Positions 17,401-25,507 of a DNA stretch of 64,000 nucleotides are shown here, in pieces (within the stretch, counting starts at the first letter, position 1; the number at the start of each line of letters is the position of its first letter). Source of the stretch: Nocardia tengchongensis (GTDB taxonomy: Bacteria; Actinomycetota; Actinomycetes; Mycobacteriales; Mycobacteriaceae). A program made the translations under genes and the position numbers. The stretch spans positions 5,642,001 through 5,706,000 of the forward strand of contig NZ_CP074371.1 in the NCBI RefSeq assembly GCF_018362975.1, written 5' to 3'. Below the pieces are notes generated by a model that was given only the letters and a program-made list of their open reading frames with translations, searched no databases and was not told where the DNA came from.

Positions 17401-19196
17401 TCCTCAACCGGTTCGAACCCGATTCGCCGGCCTACAACATTCCGGTGATGCTCCGGTTGTCCGGACGTCTGGACACCGGCGCGCTGGGCGCGGCGCTCGC
17501 GGATGTGGTTGCGCGCCACGATGTCCTGCGGACCGTCTACCCGGAAATCTCCGGTGAGCCCCAGCAGGTGGTGCTCGTCGAGCCCGCGGTGCCGGTGGAA
17601 CCGGTACGGGTGCCCGCCGATTCGGTGGCGGCCGTGGTGGGCGAGTTCGTGCGCCGCGGATTCGATGTGACCGCGGCGGTTCCGATCCGGGTGGGCTTGT
17701 TCGAACTCGATCCCGAACCCGGCAGTGACTCCGGGGAATTCCTGCTGGTGCTGGTGGTCCACCATATCGCCGGCGACGGTCAGTCGATGGGCCCGCTGGC
17801 CCACGACGTGATGATGGCCTACGCCGCGCGACTGGCCGGGCACGCTCCCGACTGGAAGCCGCTCGGCGTGCAGTACGCGGACTTCGCGTGGTGGCAGCGG
17901 CAGATGCTGGGGGCCGCCGACGATCCGGCGTCGTTGATGTCGGCTCAGCTGGAGTTCTGGCGCACCACCCTCGACGGCGCACCGGACCGGCTGGAGCTGC
18001 CGGCGGATCGGCCCCGCCCGGCGGTTGCGTCGCTGGCGGGCGGCCGGGTGCCGGTGGAGATCGATGCGGGTCTGCACCAGCGGCTCGTCACGCTGGCACG
18101 CTCGCGTGGCACGTCGCTGTTCATGGTGATGCACGCCGCGCTGGCCACGGTGCTGGGACGGCTCAGCGGCACCGACGACGTCGTGATCGGCACCCCGATC
18201 GCAGGGCGCAGCGAACCCGGACTGGACGCACTGGTCGGAATGTTCGTCAACACTTTGACCTTGCGGACCCGGGTCGACGCCGGCGAGCGGTTCGCCGAGT
18301 TGCTGATGCGCACCCGCGATACGGACCTGCTGGCCTTCGAGCACTCGGACGTACCGTTCGAGCGCGTGGTCGAAGAGCTGAAGCCGGAGCGGTCCGCGGC
18401 ACGGCATCCACTGTTCCAGGTGGCCTTGGCCTTCGAGAATCTGTCGGCCGTCGAGGTGGCACTGCCCGGCGTCCGGATCGGCCGGGCCGAGGTGGACACC
18501 GGGGCGACCCAGTTCGACCTGCAACTCGTGCTGTCCGAAGCGGCCGCCGATGCCGGTGTCGCGCAGGGCATCTCGGGCATGATGAGCTTCGCGCGGGATC
18601 TGTTCGACGAGTCGACCGTGGCGGCCATGGTCCGGCGACTGGTGCGGGTGCTCGAAGCCGTCGCCGACGATCCGACCATCCTGGTCGGCGATATCGACTG
18701 GCTCGCCGTCGGCGAGCGCGCGGAACTCACCTCCCGTGTCGGTGCGCGCGCCGCGGCCGCGCCGGAACCGTCCGGACTGCTGCCGGAGGTGTTCGCCTCC
18801 GCCGTCCGTGACAACCGTGACGGCGTCGCCCTGGTCGCCGATGGCGAAAACACTGTCCTACGCAGAGCTGGACGAGCGGTCGAACCGCTTGGCCAGGTAC
18901 CTGATCGGTTGTGGCGCCGGACCGGAGAATCCGGTGCTGGTGGCGGCGGCCCGGTCGATGGAGTTCGTCGTCGCGTGGTGGGCGGTCGTGAAATCGGGTG
19001 CGGCCTTCGTGCCGGTGGACCCCGCCTATCCGGCGAGCCGGATCGCGCAGATGGTGTCGGATTCGCATGCGACGCTGGGCGTCACGGTGGCCTCGGTGTC
19101 CGCGCAACTGCCCGACGCGGTGGACTGGATCGTGGTCGACGACCCGGCCGTCGCCACGGCGATCGACGGGTCCGACGACGGCCCGGTCGGCGATGA
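14343..19196 (+). CDS. NRPS segment 5: C3-A3-T3-C4 and start of A4 (in frame to about 18842)
   Basis: Module 3 and the condensation domain of module 4. Condensation 3 has TNHHVILDGWSMP. Adenylation 3 (15590-17080) has YTSGSTGTPKG, NLYGPSE, YRTGD and TANGKLDRERL. Carrier 3 has FFALGGDSLSA. Condensation 4 (17350-18690) begins LSLAQQRMWFLNRFEP and has VVHHIAGDGQS, the LCL-like pattern. The A3 pocket reads about D-A-F-V-A-A-L-I-W. Adenylation 4 starts at about 18770 (LLPEVFASAVRDNRDGVAL). Near 18842-18850 one extra base moves the frame, and codons beyond that point to 19196 are out of frame. Confidence 0.85.
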   Translation: MNACDGPAQAVVDRHDILRAAFAETSAGPCQIVLDHAEIAFREIDLAAGGDEHGPADPESIAAADAAAGFDLSAPPLLRLTLIRLGADSARLLVTNHHVILDGWSMPLLMRELLDYYGSPAHIDAAGPASSFRDYLAWLGRQDVTASKAAWVQAFSDVDAPTRVSRDADAVGAVSAGEVGAELTEDRFAALRRVAAQAAVTVNTTVGAAWALNLRVLTGETDMIFGASVSGRPPELPGVDQTLGMFLNTVPVRVPLDPAMTVRELLIDVQARQAGLLDHHYVGLPEIHRSVGLPELFDTAITYQSFPVDRNTLQQLVDAAGLRVTELSGVDSTPFPLSLVVEPRQSEHGAPQGLRITLRFHDHAFDTAAAQRILDRFVELLGSIGAQAETRLGELPLDERPRPWWPDTPEKAAIPHTLDRILAASVAAAPDAVAVRYGADALTYRQLDERSTRLARVLLRHGARRGQVVASVLPRSLAATVTLWAVAKTGAALLPIDPTLPGERIEFLLSDSGTVLGVTDSSAGRRAPDGVRWLVLDEEPTVGALDTVPAVPIIDAERGGPIRRDQLAYVSYTSGSTGTPKGVLVSHRGLADIVAAQRRLFGVDPMSVVLQVASPSFDASVFELLMAHGSGGRLVVSPAEVYAGPELADLLSREHISHAVVTPSALATVPSEGLNGLRLLATAGEPVGPELVDRWAPQRTMVNLYGPSESTIWATASDPLTPGGAITIGRPVGPVAAVVLDTWLRPVPHGVAGELYLFGAGLADGYVARSALTAARFVACPFGEPGRPMYRTGDVVRSSADGDLEFLGRNDFQVKLHGTRIELGEIDAALGALAEVAYAVTVPRHDAGRPVQLVSYVVPAAGSGVSGAQLRAALAETLPRIMVPSAVIVLDEVPLTANGKLDRERLPEPVAVAREFRAPAPGMEQLVARAFEQVLDVDGVGADDDFFALGGDSLSASLVVGRLGAALNVRVPVRAVFEAPTVGALAARAGTLTGGERLPLRAGVRPDPVPLSLAQQRMWFLNRFEPDSPAYNIPVMLRLSGRLDTGALGAALADVVARHDVLRTVYPEISGEPQQVVLVEPAVPVEPVRVPADSVAAVVGEFVRRGFDVTAAVPIRVGLFELDPEPGSDSGEFLLVLVVHHIAGDGQSMGPLAHDVMMAYAARLAGHAPDWKPLGVQYADFAWWQRQMLGAADDPASLMSAQLEFWRTTLDGAPDRLELPADRPRPAVASLAGGRVPVEIDAGLHQRLVTLARSRGTSLFMVMHAALATVLGRLSGTDDVVIGTPIAGRSEPGLDALVGMFVNTLTLRTRVDAGERFAELLMRTRDTDLLAFEHSDVPFERVVEELKPERSAARHPLFQVALAFENLSAVEVALPGVRIGRAEVDTGATQFDLQLVLSEAAADAGVAQGISGMMSFARDLFDESTVAAMVRRLVRVLEAVADDPTILVGDIDWLAVGERAELTSRVGARAAAAPEPSGLLPEVFASAVRDNRDGVALVADGENTVLRRAGRAVEPLGQVPDRLWRRTGESGAGGGGPVDGVRRRVVGGREIGCGLRAGGPRLSGEPDRADGVGFACDAGRHGGLGVRATARRGGLDRGRRPGRRHGDRRVRRRPGRR

Positions 19197-22100
19197 CGAG
19201 CGACTGCGGCCGCTGCGGGCCTCGAACGTGGCCTACGTGGTCTTCACCTCTGGATCCACCGGCGTCCCCAAGGGCGTCGCGGTCACCCACACCGGCGTCG
19301 CCGACTTCGTCTCGTCGTACCGCTCGGACTTCGGGCTCGACAAGTCGTCGCGGGTACTGCAGTTCGCGTCGCCCTCCTTCGACGCCACGCTGCTGGAAAT
19401 CCTGATGGCGGTCTGCCGGGCAGGCGCACTGATCGTGGCGCCGACCGGGATCTACGGCGGCGACGAGATGGCCGAATTCCTGCGCACGCAGCGGGTCACC
19501 CACGCCTTCATGACGCCCGCCGCACTCGCCTCGGTCGATCCGGCCGGACTCGACCACGTGCGCGTCGTGATGTCCGGCGGTGACGCGGTCTCGGCGGATC
19601 TGGTGAACCGTTGGGCCGGAAGCGATCTCGCCGGCATCCGGACGTTCCGGGAACTGTACGGGCCGACCGAGGCCACGATGGTCACCACGGCCACCGGGGA
19701 CCTGCATGCCGGTGACCGGCCGACGATCGGCGCACCGCTGCACGGCGTGCACGCGCTGGTCCTCGACTCCCGGCTGCGGCCGGTGCCAGTCGGCGTCGCC
19801 GGAGAACTGTATCTGGCGGGGCCTTCCCTGGCCCGCGGGTACCTGGACAAGGCGGCCGCGAGCGCGGCCCGGTTCGTGGCCCACCCGTTCGCCAAACCTG
19901 GGCACCGCATGTACCGCACCGGTGACGTGGTCCGCTGGAACACCGGCGGCGACCTGGAGTTCCTGGGACGCAACGACTTCCAGGTCAAGATCCGCGGCTT
20001 CCGGGTCGAGCTGGGCGAGATCGACGCGGTGCTGAGCGCGCGGCCGGACGTGGCCTACGCGATCACCACGCCGTGGCGCAGCGACACCGGCCCGACCCAG
20101 TTGGTGTCCTACGCGGTCCCCGAGACCGGGGCGAGCCTCACCGGTGAGGAGCTGCGGGCGGCATTGGCCGAGGCGCTGCCGTCGTATCTGGTGCCCGCCG
20201 CGGTGATGATCCTCGACGCCATCCCGCTCTCCCCCAACGGCAAGCTGGACCGCGGGGCATTGCCCGCACCCGTCGTGCAGGCCAAGCGATTCCGGGCCCC
20301 GGCGTCGCAGGCGGAGGAAGTCGTGGCCGCCGTCTTCGCCGACGTCCTCGGCGTCGAGACGCCGATCGGCGCCGACGACGACTTCTTCGACCTGGGTGGC
20401 AACAGCCTGGTGGCGACCCGCGTCGCCGCCCGGATCGGCGCCGCGCTCGACGAGACCGTCCCGGTGTCGATGATCTTCGAGGCGCCGACGGTCGCGCGGC
20501 TGGCCGCGCGCGCCGAATCGCAGGCCAATACCGGCCGCGTGGCGTTGACGGCACAGGCACGGCCGCAACGGATTCCGCTGTCCTACGCCCAGCAGCGGAT
20601 GTGGTTCCTGAACCGGCTCGAGCCCGGCTCGGCCGCCTACAGCATCCCGATCGTGCTGCGCATGTCCGGGCAACTCGACCTCCACGCGCTGCGCGCGGCC
20701 GTCGCCGATGTGCTCGAGCGGCACGAAGCCCTGCGCACCATCTACCCCTATGCCGAGGGCGCGCCGGCACAGGTCGTCCTGCCCGCCGCGCAGGCGATCC
20801 CGCCGATCACCGCGCTGCCGGTCACGGAATCCGAACTGGACGAAGCACTCTCGGCGTTCACCGCCACGACGTTCGACGTGACCGTCGACGCGCCGCTGCG
20901 GATCCAGCTGTTCGAACTCGGGCAACACGAGTGGGTACTGGCCGTGGTGGCGCACCACATCTGCTGCGACGGCTCGTCGCTGGGCCCGCTGGCCCGGGAC
21001 ATGATGACCAGCTACGCCGCACACCTGGCCGGGGAGACACCGAACCTGCCCGACCTGCCGGTGCAGTACGCCGACTACGCGATCTGGGAGCGGGAGGTGC
21101 TGGGCCGCGAGGACGATCCCGACTCGATACTGCGCGCCCAGATCGACTACTGGACCCTCGAATTGGCGGAACTCCCGGCACTGCTGGAACTCCCCACCGA
21201 CCGGCCGCGACCGCCCGTGCAGACCTACGCGGGCGCGACCGTGCCCCTCACCGTCGACGCCGAACTGCACGCGGCCTTGCAGCAGGTGGCGCGCGAGCAC
21301 CACACCACGCTGTTCATGGTGTTCCACGCCGCGCTGGCCGCCACGCTGGCCCGGCTGGCCGACATGGACGACATCGCGATCGGCACCCCGTACGCGGGCC
21401 GCGGCGAACCCGAACTCGACGATCTGGTCGGCATGTTCGTCAACACCCTGGTGTTGCGGACCCGGCTGACCCCCGCGATGACGCTCACCCAACTGCTCGA
21501 GCATGTGCGCGGGACCGACCTGGCCGCATTCGGGCACGCCGATGTGCCGTTCGAACGGCTGGTGCAGGAGCTCAACCCGGCCCGCTCGCACGCCCACCAT
21601 CCGCTGTTCCAGGTGATGCTGGCCTTCCAGAACATCGGCAAGGCCGACCTCGAGCTGCCCGGGCTGGAGGTGGCGGGCGTGACGCCCGAGACCGACACCG
21701 CACTGTTCGATCTGCTGCTCACGGTGTCGGAATCCTATGACGCCACCGGCGACCCGGCCGGTATCACCGGCGCGGTCACCTATGCCAGCGACCTGTTCGA
21801 CGCGGCCACGGTGAGCACGATCGCCGCTCGCCTGCTGCGCCTGCTCGACGCGCTGGCTACCGACGCCACGCGACAGGTGTACGAGGTGGATCTGCTCGGC
21901 GCAGAGGAGCGGGACACCGTTCTGACGCAGTGGAATTCGACCGCCCGCGAGCTCCCCGCCGGCGAGACGCTCGCCTCGCTCTTCGCCGACTCGGCGCGGG
22001 CGCACGCGGACCGGCCCGCGGTGACCTACGGCGAACAGACGCTCAGCTACGCCGAATTCGCCGCTCGCGCCCAGCGGCTGGCGCGCTGGCTCATCGGCCG

Positions 22101-24471
22101 CGGCGTCGGACCGGAGTCGCTGGTGGCGCTGCGGATGCGGCGTTCCCTGGACCAGGTGATCGCCATGTATGCGGTGCACGCCGCCGGCGGTGGGTACGTG
22201 CCGGTCGATCCGGACCTTCCGGCCGACCGCATCGAGTACATGCTCTCGATCGCCGCGCCCGTGCTGGAGCTGACGTCCCTCGACGGGCTGGAACTGTCCG
22301 GCCTGTCGGACGCGCCGATCACCGATGACGAGCGGCTCGCACCGCTGCGACCGCACAATCTCGCCTACGTGCTGTTCACGTCCGGTTCCACCGGTCGGCC
22401 CAAAGGTGTTGCGATAACCCATGGTTCGGTGGTGAACCAGGTGCGCTGGCTCGGCACGCACTACGCCTGGACACCCGAGGACGTGGTGCTGCACAAGTCC
22501 CCCGCCACCTTCGACATGTCGGTGTGGGAACTGTTCGCGACCCTGGCGATGGGCGCGCGGATGGTCATCGCCCGCGCCGACGGGCACACCGATCTGCCCT
22601 ATCTCGCCGAAACCATTGCCGCCCAGCGGGTCACGATCACCGCGCTGGTGCCGTCGATGCTGGCGGTGTTCGCCGACGCGGTCCCGGCGCGGCAGCTGGA
22701 GTCGGTGCGGACGCTGCTGGTCGGTGGTGAGGCGTTCGGACCCGACGTGGTCGCCGAAGCGCGGCGCACCATGCCGGCGGTCGAGCTGCACAATCTGTAC
22801 GGGCCCACCGAATTCACCGTGTGCGCGACCTCCCACCGCGTCGCCGATACCGACAGCGGCAACATGCCGGTCGGCGCACCCGCCTGGAACACTCGTGCCT
22901 ACATCCTCGACGACCGGTTGCAGCCGGTGCCGCCCGGAGTCTCCGGTGAGCTGTACCTGGCGGGCACTCAGCTCGCCCGCGGCTACCGGTCGCGTCCGGG
23001 CCTGACCGCGGAACGCTTCGTCCCCGACCCGTTCGGCACCGGCGGGCGCCTGTACCGCACCGGCGACCTGGTGCGCTGGAACCAGGCCGGTGAGGTGGAA
23101 TACCTGGGCCGCACCGACTTCCAGGTGAAACTGCGCGGTCTGCGCATCGAACTCGGGGAGATCGAGGCGGTGCTCGCCGAGCACCCCAGCGTCGCCCGGG
23201 CCATCGCGCTGGTGCACTCCACCGGGGCGGCCGAACATCTCGTCGGCTACGTGCTGCCCGCCGCGGGCGCCACCATCGACACCGCGGCCTTGCTCGAGCA
23301 CGCTGCCAACGCGCTGGCCGACTACATGGTGCCGACCACCGTGATGGCGCTCGACGAGGTGCCGCTCACCGTGTCGGGCAAGCTCGACCGCGCGCGGCTC
23401 CCGGAGCCGGTGCTCGCGGTCGGCGAGTTCCGGGAACCCTCCTCATGGCTGGAAGAGGAGATCGCGCGCGCCTTCGGCGCGGTCCTGGGCGTGGAGCGGG
23501 TCGGCGCCGACGACGACTTCTACGCCCTGGGCGGCAACTCGTTGAAGTCGGTGCAGGTGGTGACCGAGCTGCGCAAGGAGATCGACTACGAGGTGCCGAT
23601 CCGGTGGATGCTGTCCGATCCCTGCCCGGCCGATCTGGCCAAGCGCATCGAATCCGGTATGCAATCCCACTCCACGGTCGAGCAGACCGGCCTCGGGTTC
23701 GACGTGCTGCTGCCCATCCGCACCGGAGGCGAACAACCACCGCTGTTCTGCATCCACCCGGCCGTGGGCCTGGCGTGGTGTTACCACAGTTTCGACCGGT
23801 ACCTCACCGGCGATCGGCCGATCTACGGCCTGCAGGCGCCGCAGATCAGCGGCGAGGACCCCGGGCCGACCTCCATCGAAGACCTGGCGAAGCGCTACTT
23901 CGCCGAGATTCGCACGGTGCAGCCGCACGGCCCGTACCACCTGCTCGGCTGGTCACTGGGTGGCATGCTCGCCCACGCGATCGCCGGGGAGATGCGGGCC
24001 GCCGGTGAAGAGGTCGCGCTGCTGGCCCTGCTGGACGCCGAGGCGAGTGGGGTCGACCCCTCGACCCTGCGCAGCGTCACCGCCGGTGAACTGATCAGCA
24101 ATCTGGGCCCGGTGATGGGCGTCGATTTCGTCAGCCCCGACGCGACCGCCGCGGAGGCCGCCGATCTGATCGAACGCCACCTCGGAGCGAGCCTGGGCAT
24201 CGACGCCGCCCGGATCGAGCGGCTGACCGACGCCTACAACCTGGCGGTCCGCGCGGCCGGCGCCTGGGAGCCCACTGTCGTGGACAGCGACATGCTGTAT
24301 TTCACGGCGACCCGGGACCGGCGATCCGACGCCGAAGGCCACGAGGGGTGGGCGCATCTGGTCGGCGGCCGGATTGCGGCCTTCGACATCGATGCCGCCC
24401 ACCTCGCGATGACCGAGCCGGACGCGGTTGCCCAGATCGCCCGGATTCTCAACACACGCTTGGAGCGATGA
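18841..24471 (+). CDS. NRPS segment 6: A4-T4-C5-A5-T5-TE
   Basis: C-terminal part of the synthetase, 1876 codons without interruption. Domains: adenylation 4 (FTSGSTGVPKG, ELYGPTE, SPNGKLDRGAL; pocket about D-A-L-F-M-G-L-M-V, probably hydrophobic); carrier 4 (FFDLGGNSLVA); condensation 5 (LSYAQQRMWFLNRLEP, AHHICCDGSS); adenylation 5 (FDMSVWELFATLAMG, NLYGPTE, VSGKLDRARL; pocket about D-M-W-A-L-G-L-V-C); carrier 5 (FYALGGNSLKS); thioesterase with LFCIHPAVGLAWCY and nucleophile elbow GWSLGG near 23947. The thioesterase should release the finished peptide by hydrolysis or cyclisation. The stop is 9 bp from the end of the convergent exported-protein gene. Upstream codons of A4 lie in segment 5. 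Confidence 0.88.
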   Translation: MAKTLSYAELDERSNRLARYLIGCGAGPENPVLVAAARSMEFVVAWWAVVKSGAAFVPVDPAYPASRIAQMVSDSHATLGVTVASVSAQLPDAVDWIVVDDPAVATAIDGSDDGPVGDDERLRPLRASNVAYVVFTSGSTGVPKGVAVTHTGVADFVSSYRSDFGLDKSSRVLQFASPSFDATLLEILMAVCRAGALIVAPTGIYGGDEMAEFLRTQRVTHAFMTPAALASVDPAGLDHVRVVMSGGDAVSADLVNRWAGSDLAGIRTFRELYGPTEATMVTTATGDLHAGDRPTIGAPLHGVHALVLDSRLRPVPVGVAGELYLAGPSLARGYLDKAAASAARFVAHPFAKPGHRMYRTGDVVRWNTGGDLEFLGRNDFQVKIRGFRVELGEIDAVLSARPDVAYAITTPWRSDTGPTQLVSYAVPETGASLTGEELRAALAEALPSYLVPAAVMILDAIPLSPNGKLDRGALPAPVVQAKRFRAPASQAEEVVAAVFADVLGVETPIGADDDFFDLGGNSLVATRVAARIGAALDETVPVSMIFEAPTVARLAARAESQANTGRVALTAQARPQRIPLSYAQQRMWFLNRLEPGSAAYSIPIVLRMSGQLDLHALRAAVADVLERHEALRTIYPYAEGAPAQVVLPAAQAIPPITALPVTESELDEALSAFTATTFDVTVDAPLRIQLFELGQHEWVLAVVAHHICCDGSSLGPLARDMMTSYAAHLAGETPNLPDLPVQYADYAIWEREVLGREDDPDSILRAQIDYWTLELAELPALLELPTDRPRPPVQTYAGATVPLTVDAELHAALQQVAREHHTTLFMVFHAALAATLARLADMDDIAIGTPYAGRGEPELDDLVGMFVNTLVLRTRLTPAMTLTQLLEHVRGTDLAAFGHADVPFERLVQELNPARSHAHHPLFQVMLAFQNIGKADLELPGLEVAGVTPETDTALFDLLLTVSESYDATGDPAGITGAVTYASDLFDAATVSTIAARLLRLLDALATDATRQVYEVDLLGAEERDTVLTQWNSTARELPAGETLASLFADSARAHADRPAVTYGEQTLSYAEFAARAQRLARWLIGRGVGPESLVALRMRRSLDQVIAMYAVHAAGGGYVPVDPDLPADRIEYMLSIAAPVLELTSLDGLELSGLSDAPITDDERLAPLRPHNLAYVLFTSGSTGRPKGVAITHGSVVNQVRWLGTHYAWTPEDVVLHKSPATFDMSVWELFATLAMGARMVIARADGHTDLPYLAETIAAQRVTITALVPSMLAVFADAVPARQLESVRTLLVGGEAFGPDVVAEARRTMPAVELHNLYGPTEFTVCATSHRVADTDSGNMPVGAPAWNTRAYILDDRLQPVPPGVSGELYLAGTQLARGYRSRPGLTAERFVPDPFGTGGRLYRTGDLVRWNQAGEVEYLGRTDFQVKLRGLRIELGEIEAVLAEHPSVARAIALVHSTGAAEHLVGYVLPAAGATIDTAALLEHAANALADYMVPTTVMALDEVPLTVSGKLDRARLPEPVLAVGEFREPSSWLEEEIARAFGAVLGVERVGADDDFYALGGNSLKSVQVVTELRKEIDYEVPIRWMLSDPCPADLAKRIESGMQSHSTVEQTGLGFDVLLPIRTGGEQPPLFCIHPAVGLAWCYHSFDRYLTGDRPIYGLQAPQISGEDPGPTSIEDLAKRYFAEIRTVQPHGPYHLLGWSLGGMLAHAIAGEMRAAGEEVALLALLDAEASGVDPSTLRSVTAGELISNLGPVMGVDFVSPDATAAEAADLIERHLGASLGIDAARIERLTDAYNLAVRAAGAWEPTVVDSDMLYFTATRDRRSDAEGHEGWAHLVGGRIAAFDIDAAHLAMTEPDAVAQIARILNTRLER

Positions 24472-24480
24472 CCGTGTCCG

Positions 24481-25086
24481 CTAGGGCGACAGGGCGGGCT
24501 CGCCCGGTGCGTCGACCTCCGCCGGTGGCAGCGGGGAGGTGAGGCCGACGATGGCTCCCACCGACGCCCCCAGCGCCCCACCGAGCAGGGCCGCGGGTCC
24601 CGCGATGAGGGCGACACCGACCGCCGCGCCCAGCAGCGGGCCGACCACCAGACCGGTCGGAAGGAAAGGAATTCCAACGACGAACCCGGCGGCGGCGCCG
24701 ACCACTCCGGCCGCTATCGCTACCGGGGCGGACACGCCCGCACCGATGCCGGCGCCGATGGCAGCCCCGACGCCCGCGTCGACGACGGTGGTACTGCACC
24801 GCTGGGGATCAGCCGGGATGCCGGCACAGAAGTCTTGGACCAGATTCGGATCGAACAGCGGCTCGTCCACCCGGTCGGCCAAGGCCTGGGTCGCGGTGGC
24901 GACCACGTCCTGGCCCGGGAATTGGCCGGTCGATAGCCGGTCCGGTGGCGCCGGTAGCGCGGCCGGTGGCGGAGCATTGTCGTCCGGAGCTGCCGCGGCG
25001 ATTCCGGTTCCGAAGACGACTGCGACCGGCAAAATGCCAGTAATCAACAGTAATCTCGATCGGCTTCGGCAACTGGATTCCCGCAT
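24481..25086 (-). CDS. Exported Ala/Gly-rich protein with glycine-zipper C-terminus
   Basis: A 201-residue protein with a Sec signal peptide (basic start MRESSCRSRSR, hydrophobic core, cleavage likely after GIAAAA). A Pro-rich segment follows, then a region with two Cys (DFCAGIPADPQRCSTT). The last 90 residues are almost only Ala, Gly, Val, Leu and Pro with GxxxG spacing (GAAIGAGIGAGVSAPVAIAA). The layout resembles the exported protein at 60783-61670 in this window. AGGAGG stands 7 bases before the ATG. The function is not known; insertion into or association with the cell envelope is inferred. Convergent with the NRPS. Confidence 0.75.
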   Translation of the reverse strand: MRESSCRSRSRLLLITGILPVAVVFGTGIAAAAPDDNAPPPAALPAPPDRLSTGQFPGQDVVATATQALADRVDEPLFDPNLVQDFCAGIPADPQRCSTTVVDAGVGAAIGAGIGAGVSAPVAIAAGVVGAAAGFVVGIPFLPTGLVVGPLLGAAVGVALIAGPAALLGGALGASVGAIVGLTSPLPPAEVDAPGEPALSP

Positions 25087-25507
25087 TGCGCACCTCCTGG
25101 AGGAAAAACTGCTCTACGTCGAGCAATTGCGACGTAGTGAGTTTAAACAGAAGGCCGTGTTGGATCGGACATTTTACCGATATAAATCGGTATCCGGCAA
25201 ATATGCGGAGCCCCTACATGTTCCGCGCTCTCCGCCGCCCTTCGGGCGCGTCGCGCGCACCCTCCACGCGACTGTGCCTACCGTTAGCTGTGCCTGGACA
25301 ACGCCGTCCCGCAGCGGCGGGATGCCCGGCCCTCCCCCCTCCTGAGGGCCGGACAGTTCCGCGATCCCGGCCAACCGGATCAGATCTCCGCGCAACGGCG
25401 CGCGGCGGTCATGGTGGGCCGGGGTCGCCGAACCACACGCCACTATCGAGCACCCGCCGCAACTTTCGGACAAGAGCGCCTTAAGACCGGGCTGTCAGGA
25501 TCGCGGA
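25087..25507. other. Intergenic region between two divergent genes
   Basis: 421 bp separating the exported-protein gene from the alpha/beta hydrolase gene. The half nearest the exported gene is A/T-rich and carries a palindrome at 25175-25192. The remainder is GC-rich with no open frame I would call a gene. Confidence 0.6.
25175..25192. promoter_or_regulatory. Palindrome TACCGAT-N4-ATCGGTA, candidate operator
   Basis: TACCGATATAAATCGGTA is a perfect 7-bp inverted repeat around ATAA, about 90 bp upstream of the exported-protein start. Its size suits a TetR- or MarR-type dimer or an overlapping promoter. No regulator gene adjoins it. Confidence 0.45.

Larger units (their letters stand above)
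6320..24471 (+). pseudogene. Whole pentamodular NRPS gene, frame broken by five single-base indels
   Basis: Joining the six open stretches restores one protein of about 6050 residues: C-A-T-E, C-A-T, C-A-T, C-A-T, C-A-T-TE. The frame moves at about 9416 (-1), 9778 (-1), 11093 (-1), 14360 (+1) and 18845 (+1). No domain is lost, the protein resumes within a few residues at each point, and three of the five changes sit in short G or C runs. That favours sequence errors over true inactivation, but the sequence as given cannot make the enzyme. No MbtH, no tailoring enzyme and no exporter lies directly next to it. Confidence 0.7.

Noticed and set aside
9400..18860. Programmed ribosomal frameshifting as the explanation for the NRPS breaks
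   Set aside because: Five shifts in both directions, without a common slippery site or downstream structure, would be unprecedented for one gene. Sequence error or mutation is simpler.
18727..23301. A reverse-strand open frame of over 1500 codons opposite the NRPS
   Set aside because: It lies exactly antisense to well-supported NRPS codons and is rich in Arg, Gly, His and Gln with no domain. This is the usual shadow of high-GC coding DNA.
6320..24471. Calling the NRPS a catechol siderophore synthetase because of the EntF-like first domain
   Set aside because: No DHB or salicylate genes, no iron box, no siderophore transporter and no serine-type pocket pattern were seen in the window.
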